From the NCBI GenBank assembly GCA_022495995.1, contig JAFEMH010001352.1, positions 1 through 64,000 on the forward strand: a stretch of DNA of 64,000 nt, given 5' to 3'. The notes beneath the pieces were generated by a model. That model worked only from the letters and a program-made list of their open reading frames with translations. It searched no databases and had not been told where the DNA came from. The translations under genes were made by a program, and so were the position numbers. Shown here piece by piece: positions 11,368 to 23,178 of this stretch. Positions within the stretch are counted from its first letter, which is position 1. Each line of letters starts with the position of its first letter. This stretch comes from Adenophora triphylla var. japonica. Its lineage: Eukaryota; Streptophyta; Magnoliopsida; Asterales; Campanulaceae.

Positions 11368-12633
11368 AAAGGGATTAATATGCCGCACGACCCAACGTAT
11401 CCAATTTCCAAGCTTCAAGCTGTCGCACGACTGGCCACGCCCATAACCGTTTCTGGCGCCAAAACCTGCTTCTGGAACATTCCGGGTTAATTCTTTAAAA
11501 GCCCAAGCAGTTAATTCCCTGTAGGTCCTTTTGTCCGGGAAAAATACTAAAAAATACTTCCTTCGCGAGAAACTCATAAAATGTTTCCGGAAGTCTCGGA
11601 AGGGACCGGGAATTTACCAAAATGCCCCTTAGTGCAATTTTATCATTTAAAATGCACCTAAAAGGGTCGCGAATTGGATTGGCGTACTTACACCTGGTTC
11701 AATAGAGCTCCCAGCAATTTCTTCACAAAGTCTCTTCGTTGTCATACTTTCAGTTGGTTCTGATCAGAATGAAACAGGAAAGAGTATCCACCTACTAATT
11801 GGAATATGATTTGGAGTTCAAAACCTCAATTGCTTTGAGATACATGTACATATAAAGTTAAAAAAATCAGGGTATATAGAAAAGGGCATTGTGAACCTAA
11901 CCATCACATGAATTTAATAATAAATTTGAATACAAAAGGGTTTCACTTCATCTTCAGAATGCATAAGATCCTCCTTATACTCAACTCTTTCAACTCAGAA
12001 CATTCTCCTGCAATAACTTTCTATCTTGACCTTTGATACTTTTCAACTCCCAAATCTATAAGGCAATTTTATCCGGCTCATTTACCTTGTTATCCAAATG
12101 GAAAGGAGATTTCGATAAGGAACTCCTCTCAAATAAGCAAAGCATACAGTTTTCCTTTCTTATTATACAATTCCCCTCGTCATCTAAAGGTAAATACATA
12201 GTTTTGAAAAAAAAATATTCAACAGAGAAAAATCTCAACCAAACGGTAATGGCCAATTTATATTCTTATGTCCCTAAAACAGTCAATAGCACAGGGGATT
12301 CCCTCTTTGTTTTCCTCTCAATTTTTCAAACACATTTTTAAAATCCCTTCATATAGCATCAAGCTACTCAACAAAATAGCAAAAAAATAATTTTGCACAT
12401 GAACCAATTTAAAAAGAAAAAAAAATATACCAATAAACATAGACAAAACATGAATTCACTATAGGTAGTTTAACCATTTTTTTTAAACAAAAACTAATTA
12501 ACAAAATAACGTAAAACCATTGCATCTGTTCACAAATTAACCAAAAACATATAAAAAATCTTAGCCAAAACACAGCATAACTACTTAACAACTTAAGAAA
12601 AAATAGTTTAAAGAAGTCTCGAACATATAATTG
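11368..12633. other. Intergenic, AT-rich; first ~330 bp resembles another LTR fragment
   Basis: 11,368-11,690 is less AT-rich and includes AAGGGACCGGGAATTTACCA, a style seen in the LTRs of the Tat families here, but I could not pair it with a second copy. From 11,690 the sequence is AT-rich, with small frames only and no recognisable coding signal. The minus-strand gene at 12,634 ends at its right edge. Confidence 0.4.
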
Positions 12634-15497
12634 TTAAAACCCTAATCCTCTCCTTGTTTTCTTGGCTGGAACCACGCCTTTTCCTTTTACGTTATCTGGT
12701 TCATGTGACTCCGCAACTTACCTGCATGTCCGCTCACCGGTTGCAATGAAGTGAGTCGTAAGATATAAATATAAGAGAAGAAACAGTAATTTTTTTTTAC
12801 AAAAAAACATTGTAGCTGTTGCATTTCAGTTAGAAAAATGAATCTTATTTAAACAATATTCCCTTTACAGAAAATAAATTCAGTAATTAAACTACAATGG
12901 GAAAAGCGGACCTTATCTTCAGATTGTTCCTTTTCTCACCAGCAGCTGGAGTTTTAACAGAAATGTCAATTGTATTGGGTTGGTTAACAATATTACATTC
13001 CTGGAAAATAAAAAAAATTGTAATATATTCATTATATTTTATAACAGACTAAGACCAAAATGTCCTGCAAATCAACTCAGTATTACCTCATCAGCATCTG
13101 GAGCACGGATATCACTTTCAAACAGAACTCTTTTAACTGTGAAACACTCGTAATTGGTGCCTCTACTGCGCTCATTAAACTCAAGTTGAAACACATTAGA
13201 TTTACCAATTATTTTACGCAGCTGTCCAGGCAAAGGTTCTGCATACCCGGAAATATTTCGTCGGTGTAATATTTCAAAAAAAAAAAAATTTAATTTCACC
13301 GTCGGAATATTTCCGACGCTGATAAATAAAAAAAAATAAAAATGATATATTTTCACCGGCGGAATAATTCCGTCGCTGATAAAGATTTAGCGGCGGAATA
13401 ATCCGTCGGTAAATCAACCGCGAAAATAGTGGCGGTAATTAAACGAATATTCGAGAAATATTCGTTTTAGCGGCGGAATTTAGCGGCGGAATTAAATTCC
13501 GTCGCTAAATTTGACGCCAAAATAATTCTGACGCTAAAGCTTATATTCCGCCGCTATTTAGCGACGAAATGAATCCGTCGCTGATAATTCCGTCGCTAAA
13601 CCACCTGTTTCTGGTAGAGCCCTTCCTACAGTTACAATCATTAAGAATTTAGTTACATAGGGGAAAAAAAGGGAGGGGGGGGAACATATATTATATTGAA
13701 AATTATTCAAAGTTACCTCTTCCACTATCTGTGAGAAATATGAGGCCTTTATGTTTAATAATTTCTCTAGGCTATTATCAAACATAACATACCTCAATGA
13801 GTCAGTCCCATCATGTAACTCTGCCTCCACCCTATACATTAAGACATAAAAAACTTAATCAAAAATTAATAATATACCAAGAAAATAATGGAATTAAATG
13901 AATGTAAACAGTTCGGCTGATACCTTATAACTGGATACATCTCATACTTCTCACATTCATTACAGAATAACTTGCCATCCTTAGGTAGAACTTTTTTCTT
14001 ACAAATACTACTTGAACAGGAGTTGTATTTCCAACCATTTGTTTCCTCAATGGTTGAGACACTGGCATAAACATACAACGGACTCTTCTGCAATTTAATT
14101 AAAGAAAAAACAAAATTATCTCCTCACTTAGAACCATTCGTAAGTTTTGCATTAAACATAAACATAAAGTATTGTTTGAATTTAGATCAATTCTTACCAT
14201 CTTCTCACACTGTAAAAGATGCTCATTCACATCCCGGATAAGCATTTTATTTTTTTTCATATTCCTCCTTTGCAATAAAAGTAGGATACATAGGTATGGT
14301 TCCTATTTCATTGCCAACTTCGGTTGTTCCAATCCTATATCAATTAGAGGGAGTAAGTGTAGAAAGTGATTTGAGGGGAAAAGAGTTATTAAAAAAGGAT
14401 AATTTTTTGAATGACTTACTTTTTTATAAAGTCATCAATCGCAGGTATTTCACTGTCATTGTGAAATGTTGTTGCGCTGCTCGAAGACACACTGAGATTA
14501 CCTACGCAATTACAATTTAGAAAATAGAATTACATATGAATGTTTGGAAATTTACAAAAATCAAATTCACATTAATTAATTATTAGATGTACACACCATT
14601 AGACTCGGGCTTCGCGATAACTGAAGATATAATCCATACACGTTGCATGCTTGTAGCAAGACTCTTACCCTTTTCAATAACCTCATCTCCCCAAAGAGTA
14701 ATTCTCAATTTATTCTCACTGCAGATTTACTATGATTTAGTAAATTATAATCAAAGTCAAATCAAATGCAAATTAATATAAATCAATACAAACCTTGCAT
14801 CTTGAATATCAATATATTGCATAGAAACCTGTTGTAAGTTGCTCATGCGATGACCAATAGCCGACACACCACGTACATATCCAATGACATCTATACAGAC
14901 TAAAGTTAATTGTACAATTCAAATTCATTCAAACAAATAGGAGAAAGAAAAGATAACATTGAACAAACACTTGCCACAAAGATTCTTCCTGTCATCACTG
15001 ATTTCCAAAAGCCTTTCATAGGGTATAACGTTGAAACTATGCCTAGGAATCTTCGGAATACCCTTAACAATCTCTTCTACGACAGTGGAGGCATCAAACA
15101 AAATAAAGAGGTCACGATGTACTATGCGAAAAGCTGATTTACTATACTTGACTGTAAAATTCTTAACGGTATAGCAAGATCCTTCTTCAAATAAACCTTC
15201 AAAATCAGGAACAAATTTACTTCTGATGCAACAATGTATAGAGTCAGCCTGTAAGAGGGAAAAAATGACAATTAACATGAGATTTATTACTGTGTATTTC
15301 TTCCTCATTCAGTTTTAAATTAAAATAAATTGTAGTTTTATTATTTACCTGTTCATCAATAGTTAAAAGATCCATACTGATCAATTCACGAAACTTCTTC
15401 GTATTATAGGACTTCCATATGCGAGAGACACGTATAAGGAATTTTTTTCACAACGACCTTTCTGAAGCTGCCGGATAAGGACATTTTGCGGAGCCAT
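12634..15497 (-). pseudogene. Replication protein A large-subunit-like (RPA1/DUF223) gene, broken
   Basis: RPA1 binds single-stranded DNA through OB folds. Exons on the minus strand: 15,497-15,349 (starts MAPQNVLIRQLQ; frame shifts in an A7 run before IRVSRIWKSYN), 15,248-14,975 (OB fold, FEGLFEEGSCYTVKNF), 14,890-14,794 (DVIGYVRGVSAIGHRM), 14,718-14,597 (LRITLWGD, WIISSVIAKPES), 14,501-14,420 and about 14,341-14,200 (a second frameshift in an A8 run). These are followed by the zinc-ribbon C-terminal domain at 14,093-13,930 (CSSSICKKK then CNECEKY) and 13,839-13,720 (ELHDGTDSLRYVMFDNSLEK). The rest of that domain (KIIGKSNVFQLEFNE, 13,230-13,089) is separated by an inserted element. The stop at 12,634 follows KKTRRGLGF. 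The exon 2 donor is GCAAGT, a GC-AG intron. Similar genes occur free and inside plant Helitrons; which applies here is unclear. Confidence 0.8.
13242..13619. mobile_element. Small CACTA-like/MITE insertion inside the RPA-like gene
   Basis: About 380 bp packed with direct and inverted copies of GCGACGGAA, GCGGCGGAAT and their complement TTCCGTCGCTAAA. It splits the RPA C-terminal domain between the acceptor near 13,630 and the PLPGQLRK coding block near 13,225. The right end reads CTCTACCAGAAAC on the minus strand, close to the CACTA terminus CACTACAAGAAAA, and the left end is a weaker match. I could not settle a 3-bp target duplication, so boundaries are approximate. Confidence 0.5.
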
Positions 15498-16553
15498 CTG
15501 AAATCTTATAGCTGCATGAGAAGAGAATGAAATTGTAAGTTTTCACTTTCTGCAAGAAACAAATACATTGTATATTTCCAATATCTTTATCTAAATGAAT
15601 GCTTAAGACTATTGTGATATAATTATAGGATTTATATGCTTGAAAAGAAATTTGCAATGCTAGCTATTCCTGTGGAGAATTCGAATAATACCTGAATTGT
15701 GTTATTCCTTGCAGATGTGAATATGACACTAAATACTGGATAATTACATGAGTATTTAAAGTATAAGATAATTAAGAGCTTAGTTCAGTTGAGAATACAT
15801 GTGGTTGTGTCTTTTGAGAATTTGTTTCTTCAGTTTCTATTAAAATTGATTTTTTCCTACTTAATGATCAGCCTATACCAGGTATATTGACCTATTATAG
15901 TTTTCTAGTTCAAATAGCTATTGCTTCTCAGTGAGTTCTTTTCTTTGAAGTAGAATACATTATAAGTAGTCAATATAATGTTCTTATTCTAATGGTACAT
16001 ATACAATGTACATGTGATTATTAGATGAGTATATACATTGCACTTAATACCAACTGTTATGTAACTTTAGTCTGTTAAGGAGATAATGTAAATACACAAT
16101 GTACTTTGCAGATGCATAGTTGTGAAGTATACATTCATCTAGTATTGAAAGCAAGCATATTTACCCTTATAATTGTATTATATTGCATTAATTTATAACC
16201 TTTACCTATTCATATACATTATCTTATTACCTATATCTTACAATGAATTACCAGGAGCACAAAGGTCATGAACTCTTCAATTCCCGGCTGACGTGGATGC
16301 TTAAGAGGCTAGAGAAACCAAAAACCTTGCGAGGTGGCACAACCCTAGGCGTTTTCGCCTACTTTCATATACTAGAAGTATGGATTTGAAAAAATCATGA
16401 GAATACATTTATTATTGAAAGGATTGAGGGATTACTCTTCTACTTAGAAGATAGTTTTTACTTTGATACACAATAATAAGTTTTAGATTTCCATACGATT
16501 TTTTTAGGTCAAATTTAATGAGTAATTTTTATAATTTTTTTTTCAAACACATA
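15498..16553. other. AT-rich flank upstream of the RPA-like gene
   Basis: No coding frame is supported. Its one structured site is a hairpin TAGGCG-TTTT-CGCCTA at 16,346-16,361, followed by 10 bases and CTAG at 16,372-16,375, which has the form of a Helitron 3' end. Confidence 0.4.
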
Positions 16554-16965
16554 GGAAAAACTAGTTTTAAAAATATGTGGTAGTATTTTCGTAATAAACT
16601 AGAACTTCATTTAAAAAGCACAATGAGATTTTCGTAATTAATTGACACTTTTTAAAAACAGTGACATTGTTTTTTAGTGTCATATCTAGTGTTAAAAAGT
16701 TTCAATTGGTGTTTTTTTAGAGTCAGTGTTACTGTTAAAGAGTGCAACAATTTTAGTGTAAAAAAATGTCATTTGCATTGATAAAATGTGCCAATTTTAG
16801 TTATAAAGAGTGTCAGAAGTGTTAATAAGTTTCGAATATTTACGAAAATGCCATTGCTTGATTTTAAAAAAAGTTTCAGTTATTTACAAAAATGACATCG
16901 CAATTTTTATAAAGTTCTAGTTAGTTACGAAAATGCCATCATTCGTTTTAATTACTAGTTTTTCC
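16554..16965. mobile_element. Mutator-like MITE with ~50-bp terminal inverted repeats
   Basis: The left end starts GGAAAAACTAGTTTTAAAAA and the right end is its inverted match (TTACTAGTTTTTCC); with small gaps the inverted repeats run about 50 bp and share ATTTTCGTAA and AACTAGAACTT. The 9 bases outside each end (aaacacata, aaattgata) agree at 6 of 9 positions, fitting a decayed 9-bp Mutator-type target duplication. No coding capacity. Confidence 0.6.
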
Positions 16966-18096
16966 AAATTGATAGGAAAAACTGTTTGTTCTAAGATTTT
17001 GACAAGTTTAATAGATTAAAGTTAAATTGAAATTATCATTTAGGAATGTAGAAAATATTTTCATTAAAAATATATTTTTTAAAAAAATAAAAATAAAACA
17101 TAATAATACCAAAAACGTTCGAATAAGCCCAAATTCAGGGGCAGGTTGTATCATGTATATTTGAATAGCTTGAAAAAGATAAACAAACACGTAAACTAAG
17201 TCGGAGCTTCACCGGCGAAAGCCCTCCGGCGTGAGAGTAAGTATTTGTATTGTAGAGAGTAAATCAATTGACAAGAGTTGAGCATCAAAAGATGCGTTCA
17301 CCTGAATTATATGAATTATGACTTGTATTTATGGGTGTAGGATGTATAGTCCATCTTTAAGTATGAAGTTGTTTGAGAGGAGGGTTATAATCCTAGTTGG
17401 ATTATAAATTCCCACAATCCTTGTTTGAGTAGGATTACATTTACCTTCTGTACGTATGCCTACGAGGAATGCTCCTCGACATGTGATGTCTTGGTCGGCA
17501 TGTATGAATGCCAAGGAAGAGGAGAGCAAGGATAGGAAGGCCCATTCCCCTTGTCTTGTTTATGACCGAGAAGGCGCTCCTCTTCTGTTAGTGAGGCCTA
17601 GCTCGGCCTTTGTAGGTGTCTTGTCGGCATAAGAGCGATGCCTTGATCGGCATAAGTCATTTATGTGCCTTAGTTATTTTTATTCACTCTGTTATGTCTT
17701 GGTCGACATAGTGGGAGATGATCAGGAGGCATGACGAGCATGCCCACTCCATATGTCATATTTGAGACTTGTATGTATTATATTTTGGGCCCAATTCATT
17801 GGGCCTTGCCCAGTTATGACCCACGTTTGTACGTCGTTTATACCGTTCAGTGGCCCCCGAATTCCTAGCTTGGCTATGCCGAGGTGGAAGTGGTGCTTGA
17901 CCTCGGCTTAAATGGATACGAACGAGTTATTACGAATCACAAGGCAACAATCATTTATCTGCCGATTATTACACATTGGGGAATGCGCCCCATTATTAAC
18001 GAGACATTTTCCTTGGGAACCTGTTGAAACATTAATTGTGAGGAAGAGATGGCGCCTTTAACCCATTTTTTGACCCCTACCGGTTTCAGATTTGGG
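16966..18096 (+). other. Upstream/5' region of the 18.4-22.7 kb element gene, possibly an LTR
   Basis: No ORF. From about 17,200 the base composition changes and words such as CTTGTCGGCATAAG and GTCGGCAT repeat. The segment leads into a TATA box and an untranslated leader, so it probably is the promoter-bearing LTR or UTR of the following unit. I found no second copy in the window to fix LTR ends. Confidence 0.4.
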
Positions 18097-18104
18097 TATA
18101 AAAG
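18097..18104 (+). promoter_or_regulatory. TATA box of the 18.4 kb element gene
   Basis: TATAAAAG in a GGG-TATAAAAG-AG context, about 290 bp before the first ATG. A pyrimidine-rich leader follows, with a possible GT-AG intron in the untranslated region (donor near 18,260, acceptor near 18,308). Confidence 0.5.
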
Positions 18105-18392
18105 AGAAATCCACTCTCCTTTTTGCTCTTTTATCTCTGTTCAACTTGGAGAGAGACCCCTAAGCTTGAAAAACCGCAAATTGTTCTTGAGTTTTGATCT
18201 TGATTTTCTGAGATCCCATCTTGATTTCTTCGAGTTACTCACCAACAATCATCAAGTCAGGTATAGTTTCTTGCTTCCCCTTAATTTTACATTTTCTGGG
18301 TTTCTAGGTGTTGTTCTCGGTATGTTCTTCTAGAATCCGCCATTGTTGTGCTTGTTCTTGAGCAATTTCTTGTGCCTTCCTCGTTCTTAGAA

Positions 18393-21300
18393 ATGGCAAG
18401 AACATGGAGAATTAACCCAAATGCCCTTTACTGCTACCATACCCAAAACCTTTCAATTTACCAAAGGGTGGATGGGCCATGGATGATGTTGAGCTTGAAT
18501 AAGATAGGGGAGATTCTGACGAGTTACCAAAGCCCTAGGAATGACGTTGGTTATCCTAGTCAGTTTAGGATTGACCGACTTAGCGTTGATTCCCCAAATA
18601 TTGTCCACGGTTGGTCCGAGATCATAGACCACATCAATTTATACTACTTGAAGTCCAGTCACCTAGAGCATCCTCTATTGGTTAAGGATCCCTCCTCGGT
18701 TTTAGTTAAATAGGATGGGAAGGGATACCCTTCCTCATCCTCATCTTTCCTTTGCCTTAGCCAAATTATGATCCTTGCTTTTTTGCATTTCTGCAGCTAT
18801 GACGGGAAGAGGAATCATTGTTGCTCATAATTCAACTGGTCCATATACCTCGGGTAGAATTGTTAATGCTTTTACTGAGGGGGCCCAAGAAGGAAACCGA
18901 GGAAGGGGTCGTGGTAGGTCAAGCCGTGGTAGGTCTGTTACCCCTAGGTCTAGACCTGTTAAAGATGGGGAGCCCATGCTTGAGGAAGTTTTACACCAAG
19001 TATGGGGTATCTAGAGATGAGTACCGACTTAGTTACCTTCCCGACGCTCCTATCAAAGACGAGGATGCCATTAATGACTTCTTTTACTCTTTGAACCATG
19101 CCAATTTTTTCTACAAATAGTTCTAACTTGGTCTCCGTCTCCCCATTGACCCATTTACCTGTGAGTTCCTCGAGGAGATGCAAGCAGTTCCTGCCATGAT
19201 TGGGGCCAATGCGGTGAGGTTCCTCACCGGCTTCATTGTGTTATGTCGCAGTCTTAGTTTTTAACCCTGCTAGTCTGCCTTCCACCATTTCTTTACAGTG
19301 ATCTACAAGGAGGACATAAAGGTGTTGGTTGTGAGAAGTGATCCCAATCAACCCAAATTAATATACCCAATGTCGAGAAAGGTGTCTGGGCGGAATAATC
19401 ACGTGATAAGGGTTGAGAGCCGACAAGGATGGGAATTCTCTGCACCTTCTAGGTTTCCAGGAGTGCCAGAGCAAGTGTGGAGTGGCCAGCTTATAGATAG
19501 ATAGATTCAGTTTGCCTTCATCGACACTTTATGTTGGTCAAGCCTTGAGACCGACCAAAGATACTATGTCCAGACCGACATCATGCATGGTCCATTAGAC
19601 GGGCTAGTGCCCATGGTTTCAGGTGTGAGGGGGAATAGATACCCAGACTTGAGGGTACATCCCAGTCCAAATTATATAAGAACCGGTGTCTAACCGTGAA
19701 TGACTTGCCCATCTGTAAATTTCTTTCTTCTCGATTTTTATACTTGTGCATTTTCACTTATGGTTTTGCCTTTCTCGTAATTATCTAATATATCTCATCG
19801 TCATCTTTTCCAGATCTGATAGTCGAGCAAGAGAAAAAGATGGAAGAAGAAATCCTCGATCCCCAAGCCCTTATGAAGTTGAAGAGGAGGATGTCTCGGT
19901 ACTCGGCTAAAAATAAGAGGCGCTCTGACACCGTGGAAAGACAGGCTGTCTTGGCCACTAAGGAAGCTGGGGCTTTGTCACGTAAGCTGGTGGGGGGGGG
20001 GGTACTGAAGCCTCCACCGAAGAAACTAATGATGGGTAGGAGGCCCATGCTGGGGAGGGACGAAGCTCCCATGAGAAATCATTACTCCTCAAACCGAGGA
20101 GGCTCTGAAGCAGACCGGCCTGGTAGAGGCTGAGGAGGTAAATGCTGGGGGAAGGACTCCAACTAAAAAAGAGCCAAGGATAGTGGCCGAGGAGGGGGGT
20201 TCCTCTAAAAAGGATGCAACTGAGCCTTCCTCGACTGCACTCTTTGCTTGGCATGTAAAAACATATGCTAAAGCCAAGCAATTTTTGCATGAGGCACGTG
20301 AGGCCCCCATCTTCAAGGGTATGTATGTCTTTGACCGTAAGGGCCTCCAACAAAGGGTTGGCCGGGCTGTGATCTATAGATCCATGGATGATGATCTTCT
20401 TGATCACTTCTTGGAGTCAAAGCCTAGTATGGAAAGTCTGGCCAGCAGGAAATGCCTCTTATTGAGTGAGGTAAGCCTTCCTCGTCTTTTCATTTTCCTT
20501 CCTCGTCTTCTTTCTACTTGTATTTTTTGATAATACTTTTTTTTGTCTTTTGTAGCTTGCCACGCTCTTGACATTTGAGTCCATTAAGACTAAGGCGGTT
20601 GAAGTACACGAGTAGAAGTGTTGGTCCCAAAGGAGGTAACAAGGGTGAAAAACAGCTAGATGGGTGGGGGGTAAATAGCTGTTGCAAAATTTTCAACCCT
20701 TTTTGAAAAATAAACCTCTTGATTACAAAACCACTCTTGTAGTGTATCAAAACCGCAAGTGAGGTTTGTAAAATGCACAATGAAATTTCTTAGTAACAGA
20801 GTGAGGTTTAGCAGTGAGGTTTAGAAAACAGTAAAGTGAGGTTTGACAATGATTAACTTTAAACACAATTTACAAATCTGGGAAACCTATTAAGATCAAA
20901 CAGATAAGACAAATTAGTTTGAATGGTGAACAGTAAAAAAATGCAAAAATTGAAGAACACAAGATTTGGAGTGGTTAAATCGTAAATGATCTACATCCAC
21001 TACCAAGATGGTTAGTCATGGATTTTCTAACTAATAGATTTTGTATTAGATGATAAGAGAGATTACAAGATTACAAGAATCAAACTCAAATCTAAAATCT
21101 AAACAATGAAGCAAATCCTAGACTATAACCAGTGTATCTCAAGTGATTTAATCTATATGATTAATCAAGTGAGGTGTGTGTATGATTATTATGATTCAAG
21201 GCTCTTTAGATCTGTATAATTTAGAGCACAACAAATCTAAAGTGTTACAAAGGCTTGAATTTTTGGGCTTGGAGATTTGTTCTTAAAGCTATGGAGGATG

Positions 21301-22719
21301 AAGATGAAATTCAAAGGATTCTGTAAATTTGGAAATTTCTTCAAATCCTCAAGGGTTTCTCTCAAATCGATATTCTCAAGCAATCTTCAAATGATGAAGA
21401 TTGGGGGTATTTATACCCATGCACCTAAAAGTAGCCATTTGGAATAGCTGTAGCAAGCACATTGTTAGTGCGGTCTGATTAGTCCACATGTCCACTTTTG
21501 TCCTTTTGTTTAGAAATTTTTGATAAGGTTGTACAAACCTTACCTGACATTCTGGGATGAAGGACATCTATCACCTTTTCAAAATTCTTTTAAACTCTGA
21601 GTGACCGTTAGACACGTTGATTTAACTTGCAGTTAACTCAACGTTGCTGACGTGGATCAATCAGTCAAAGGTGGTCCAAAATTTCAAATCTTCAATCATT
21701 GGATGAGGTTTGAGATACACGGTCTGCTGAGTGCGGTTTCATGTTGAGGTTTGCACAAGCGGTTTTCTTAGTGCGGTTTCATACATGAGGGTTGCACTAG
21801 CACTACGGTTTTGCATGACTTCAAAACCTCTTGAATTGAAACCTCATGTTCAATGCAATTTTACCAGTCTTCAAGCCTAAATAATCCTATTCTATAAATT
21901 GGACTTGTACTAAAAATTGAAGTCTAAGCTTCATTACATATGGGCCTAAAGTCCAGAAAATAGAGATGAGGTTATGGTATTAATCAAATTAAAGCTAAAG
22001 CATGGAGGGTTAAAGTATGCATACCCAACAAGAAGCTCAAAAAGCAGGCCGAGAAGGACAAGGCTGACCTGAAGAGGGCCGTAGAGCTCCTCAAGAACCT
22101 TTGTGCTGAAGCTGACGCCTTCAAAGCGGCTAAGACAAAAGATGAGGAGGAAGAAGGCGGCTAACGAGGCCCTGACAATTGCTGAGGAGGCTGCCCGGCT
22201 TAGGGAGGCTGAACTGGAGGGGTAAAGGGTTGAAGCCCTCAAGCAAGCCGAGGAGGCATCTGTCCAGCTCAGAGAGTTAGAGGCAAGCATCCCATCTAGG
22301 GAGGCAAATGCCATTGCTCGTTATAAGGCCAACTCGGCTTTTCGACAAGAAGTGGCAGAGAAGACGGCTACTATGTACTCTGATGGGTACTTACACTTGG
22401 CTAGAAGGGCCATGGTAGACCCGTCTCTCAACCTCGACCTAGAGGTGCTTGCTTGGCACATCTACCAGGACTCGTACGACGAGGTAGCTCGGTCGATGCA
22501 ATACCTCATGCCATTATCATATAATTCCCTCAAGGTCATTGCCTTCCAGGACTCCCATGCCAGCCATCCTACTTGGGTTACTGCTCCACTTGATCCACAA
22601 AACATTCATAACCTTATTGAAAAGTTCAAGGAGAGGGCTTGAGCTCTGATGAGGAGGAAGAAGGTATCGAGGAAGCCCAGGCCGAGCAAGTCATCATTCC
22701 CCCTGCTGCTGCTAAATAG
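18393..22719 (+). pseudogene. Intron-containing element gene with gypsy-type transposon domain and coiled coil
   Basis: Exon 1 (18,393-18,713) encodes MARTWRINPNALYCYHTQNL and on to a stop. After a TTTCTGCAG acceptor near 18,797 a second exon encodes a glycine/arginine-rich start (GRGRGRSSRGRS), then after a frameshift FYTKYGVSRDEYRLSYLPDA, then IDPFTCEFLEEM and GANAVRFLTGFIVLC near 19,140-19,250. That last pattern matches the putative gypsy-type transposon (transposase_28-like) domain. A basic exon follows (about 19,815-20,468; HVKTYAKAKQFLHEAREAP) up to a GTAAGC donor. The next exon is split by a solo LTR and then reads LKKQAEKDKADLKRAVELLK, a coiled coil, with stops after that. The tail (22,352-22,642) is open and the stop is at 22,717-22,719. 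Such proteins occur in non-autonomous or Tat-type elements; function unknown. Confidence 0.55.
20619..22030 (-). mobile_element. Solo LTR of a Ty1/copia-type element with 5-bp target duplication
   Basis: It begins TGTTGGTCCCAAAGG and ends CATACCCAACA, giving TGTTGG/CCAACA ends. AGAAG flanks it on both sides (20,614-20,618 and 22,031-22,035), a perfect target duplication. A TATAAATA box reads on the minus strand at 21,415-21,408. The start, with a GGGGGGTAAATAGC block, resembles the copia LTR at 23,179 read in the same direction. There is no internal region, so it formed by LTR-LTR recombination. It interrupts the coiled-coil exon of the gene around it. Confidence 0.9.
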
Positions 22720-23178
22720 GATGACCTTTTCAGGGGTTACAATCAAGCCTAAAGCCTTTTTTGCTTTATCTTTTTGTAATTTCTTGTTGATGTAATCGGG
22801 CATCCATGTACTCCAACCTTCTTAATCAATATAATGGATTTTCTTCAATTCTTTGTCATCTTTACTTTACTGTATCCATTTTGAATTGTTTTGTGTTGAA
22901 TGTTGATTGTTTGAATGTATGCTAATTTTATCTAAGTATCCAACTTTCTTGATGTCGAGGAGGATCACCTCGTCATTTGTAATTACTTCTTACACCGTGG
23001 AAGCTCATTCGGTCCCATCACTTGGATACATAATAAACATATTCATTAAGCCGAGGAAGGTCCTTTGGCCTATCACTTAGGTAATCTTTTGAGGTTTTAT
23101 CTCTCCATGTCGAGGAGGTTCCTTTGACATATGTCTTAGATAAATTATTGATGTCTTATCTCTCCACGCCGAGGAGGG
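22720..23178 (+). repeat. 3' region of the 18.4 kb unit with ~75-bp CCGAGGAGG repeats
   Basis: AT-rich 3' untranslated sequence follows the stop (possible polyadenylation signal AATATAATGG near 22,828). From about 22,955 there are three imperfect units combining CGAGGAGG, CTTAGGTAA/CTTAGATAA and TTATCTCTCCA. They stop abruptly at the copia LTR at 23,179, so this unit is truncated by that insertion. Confidence 0.5.
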
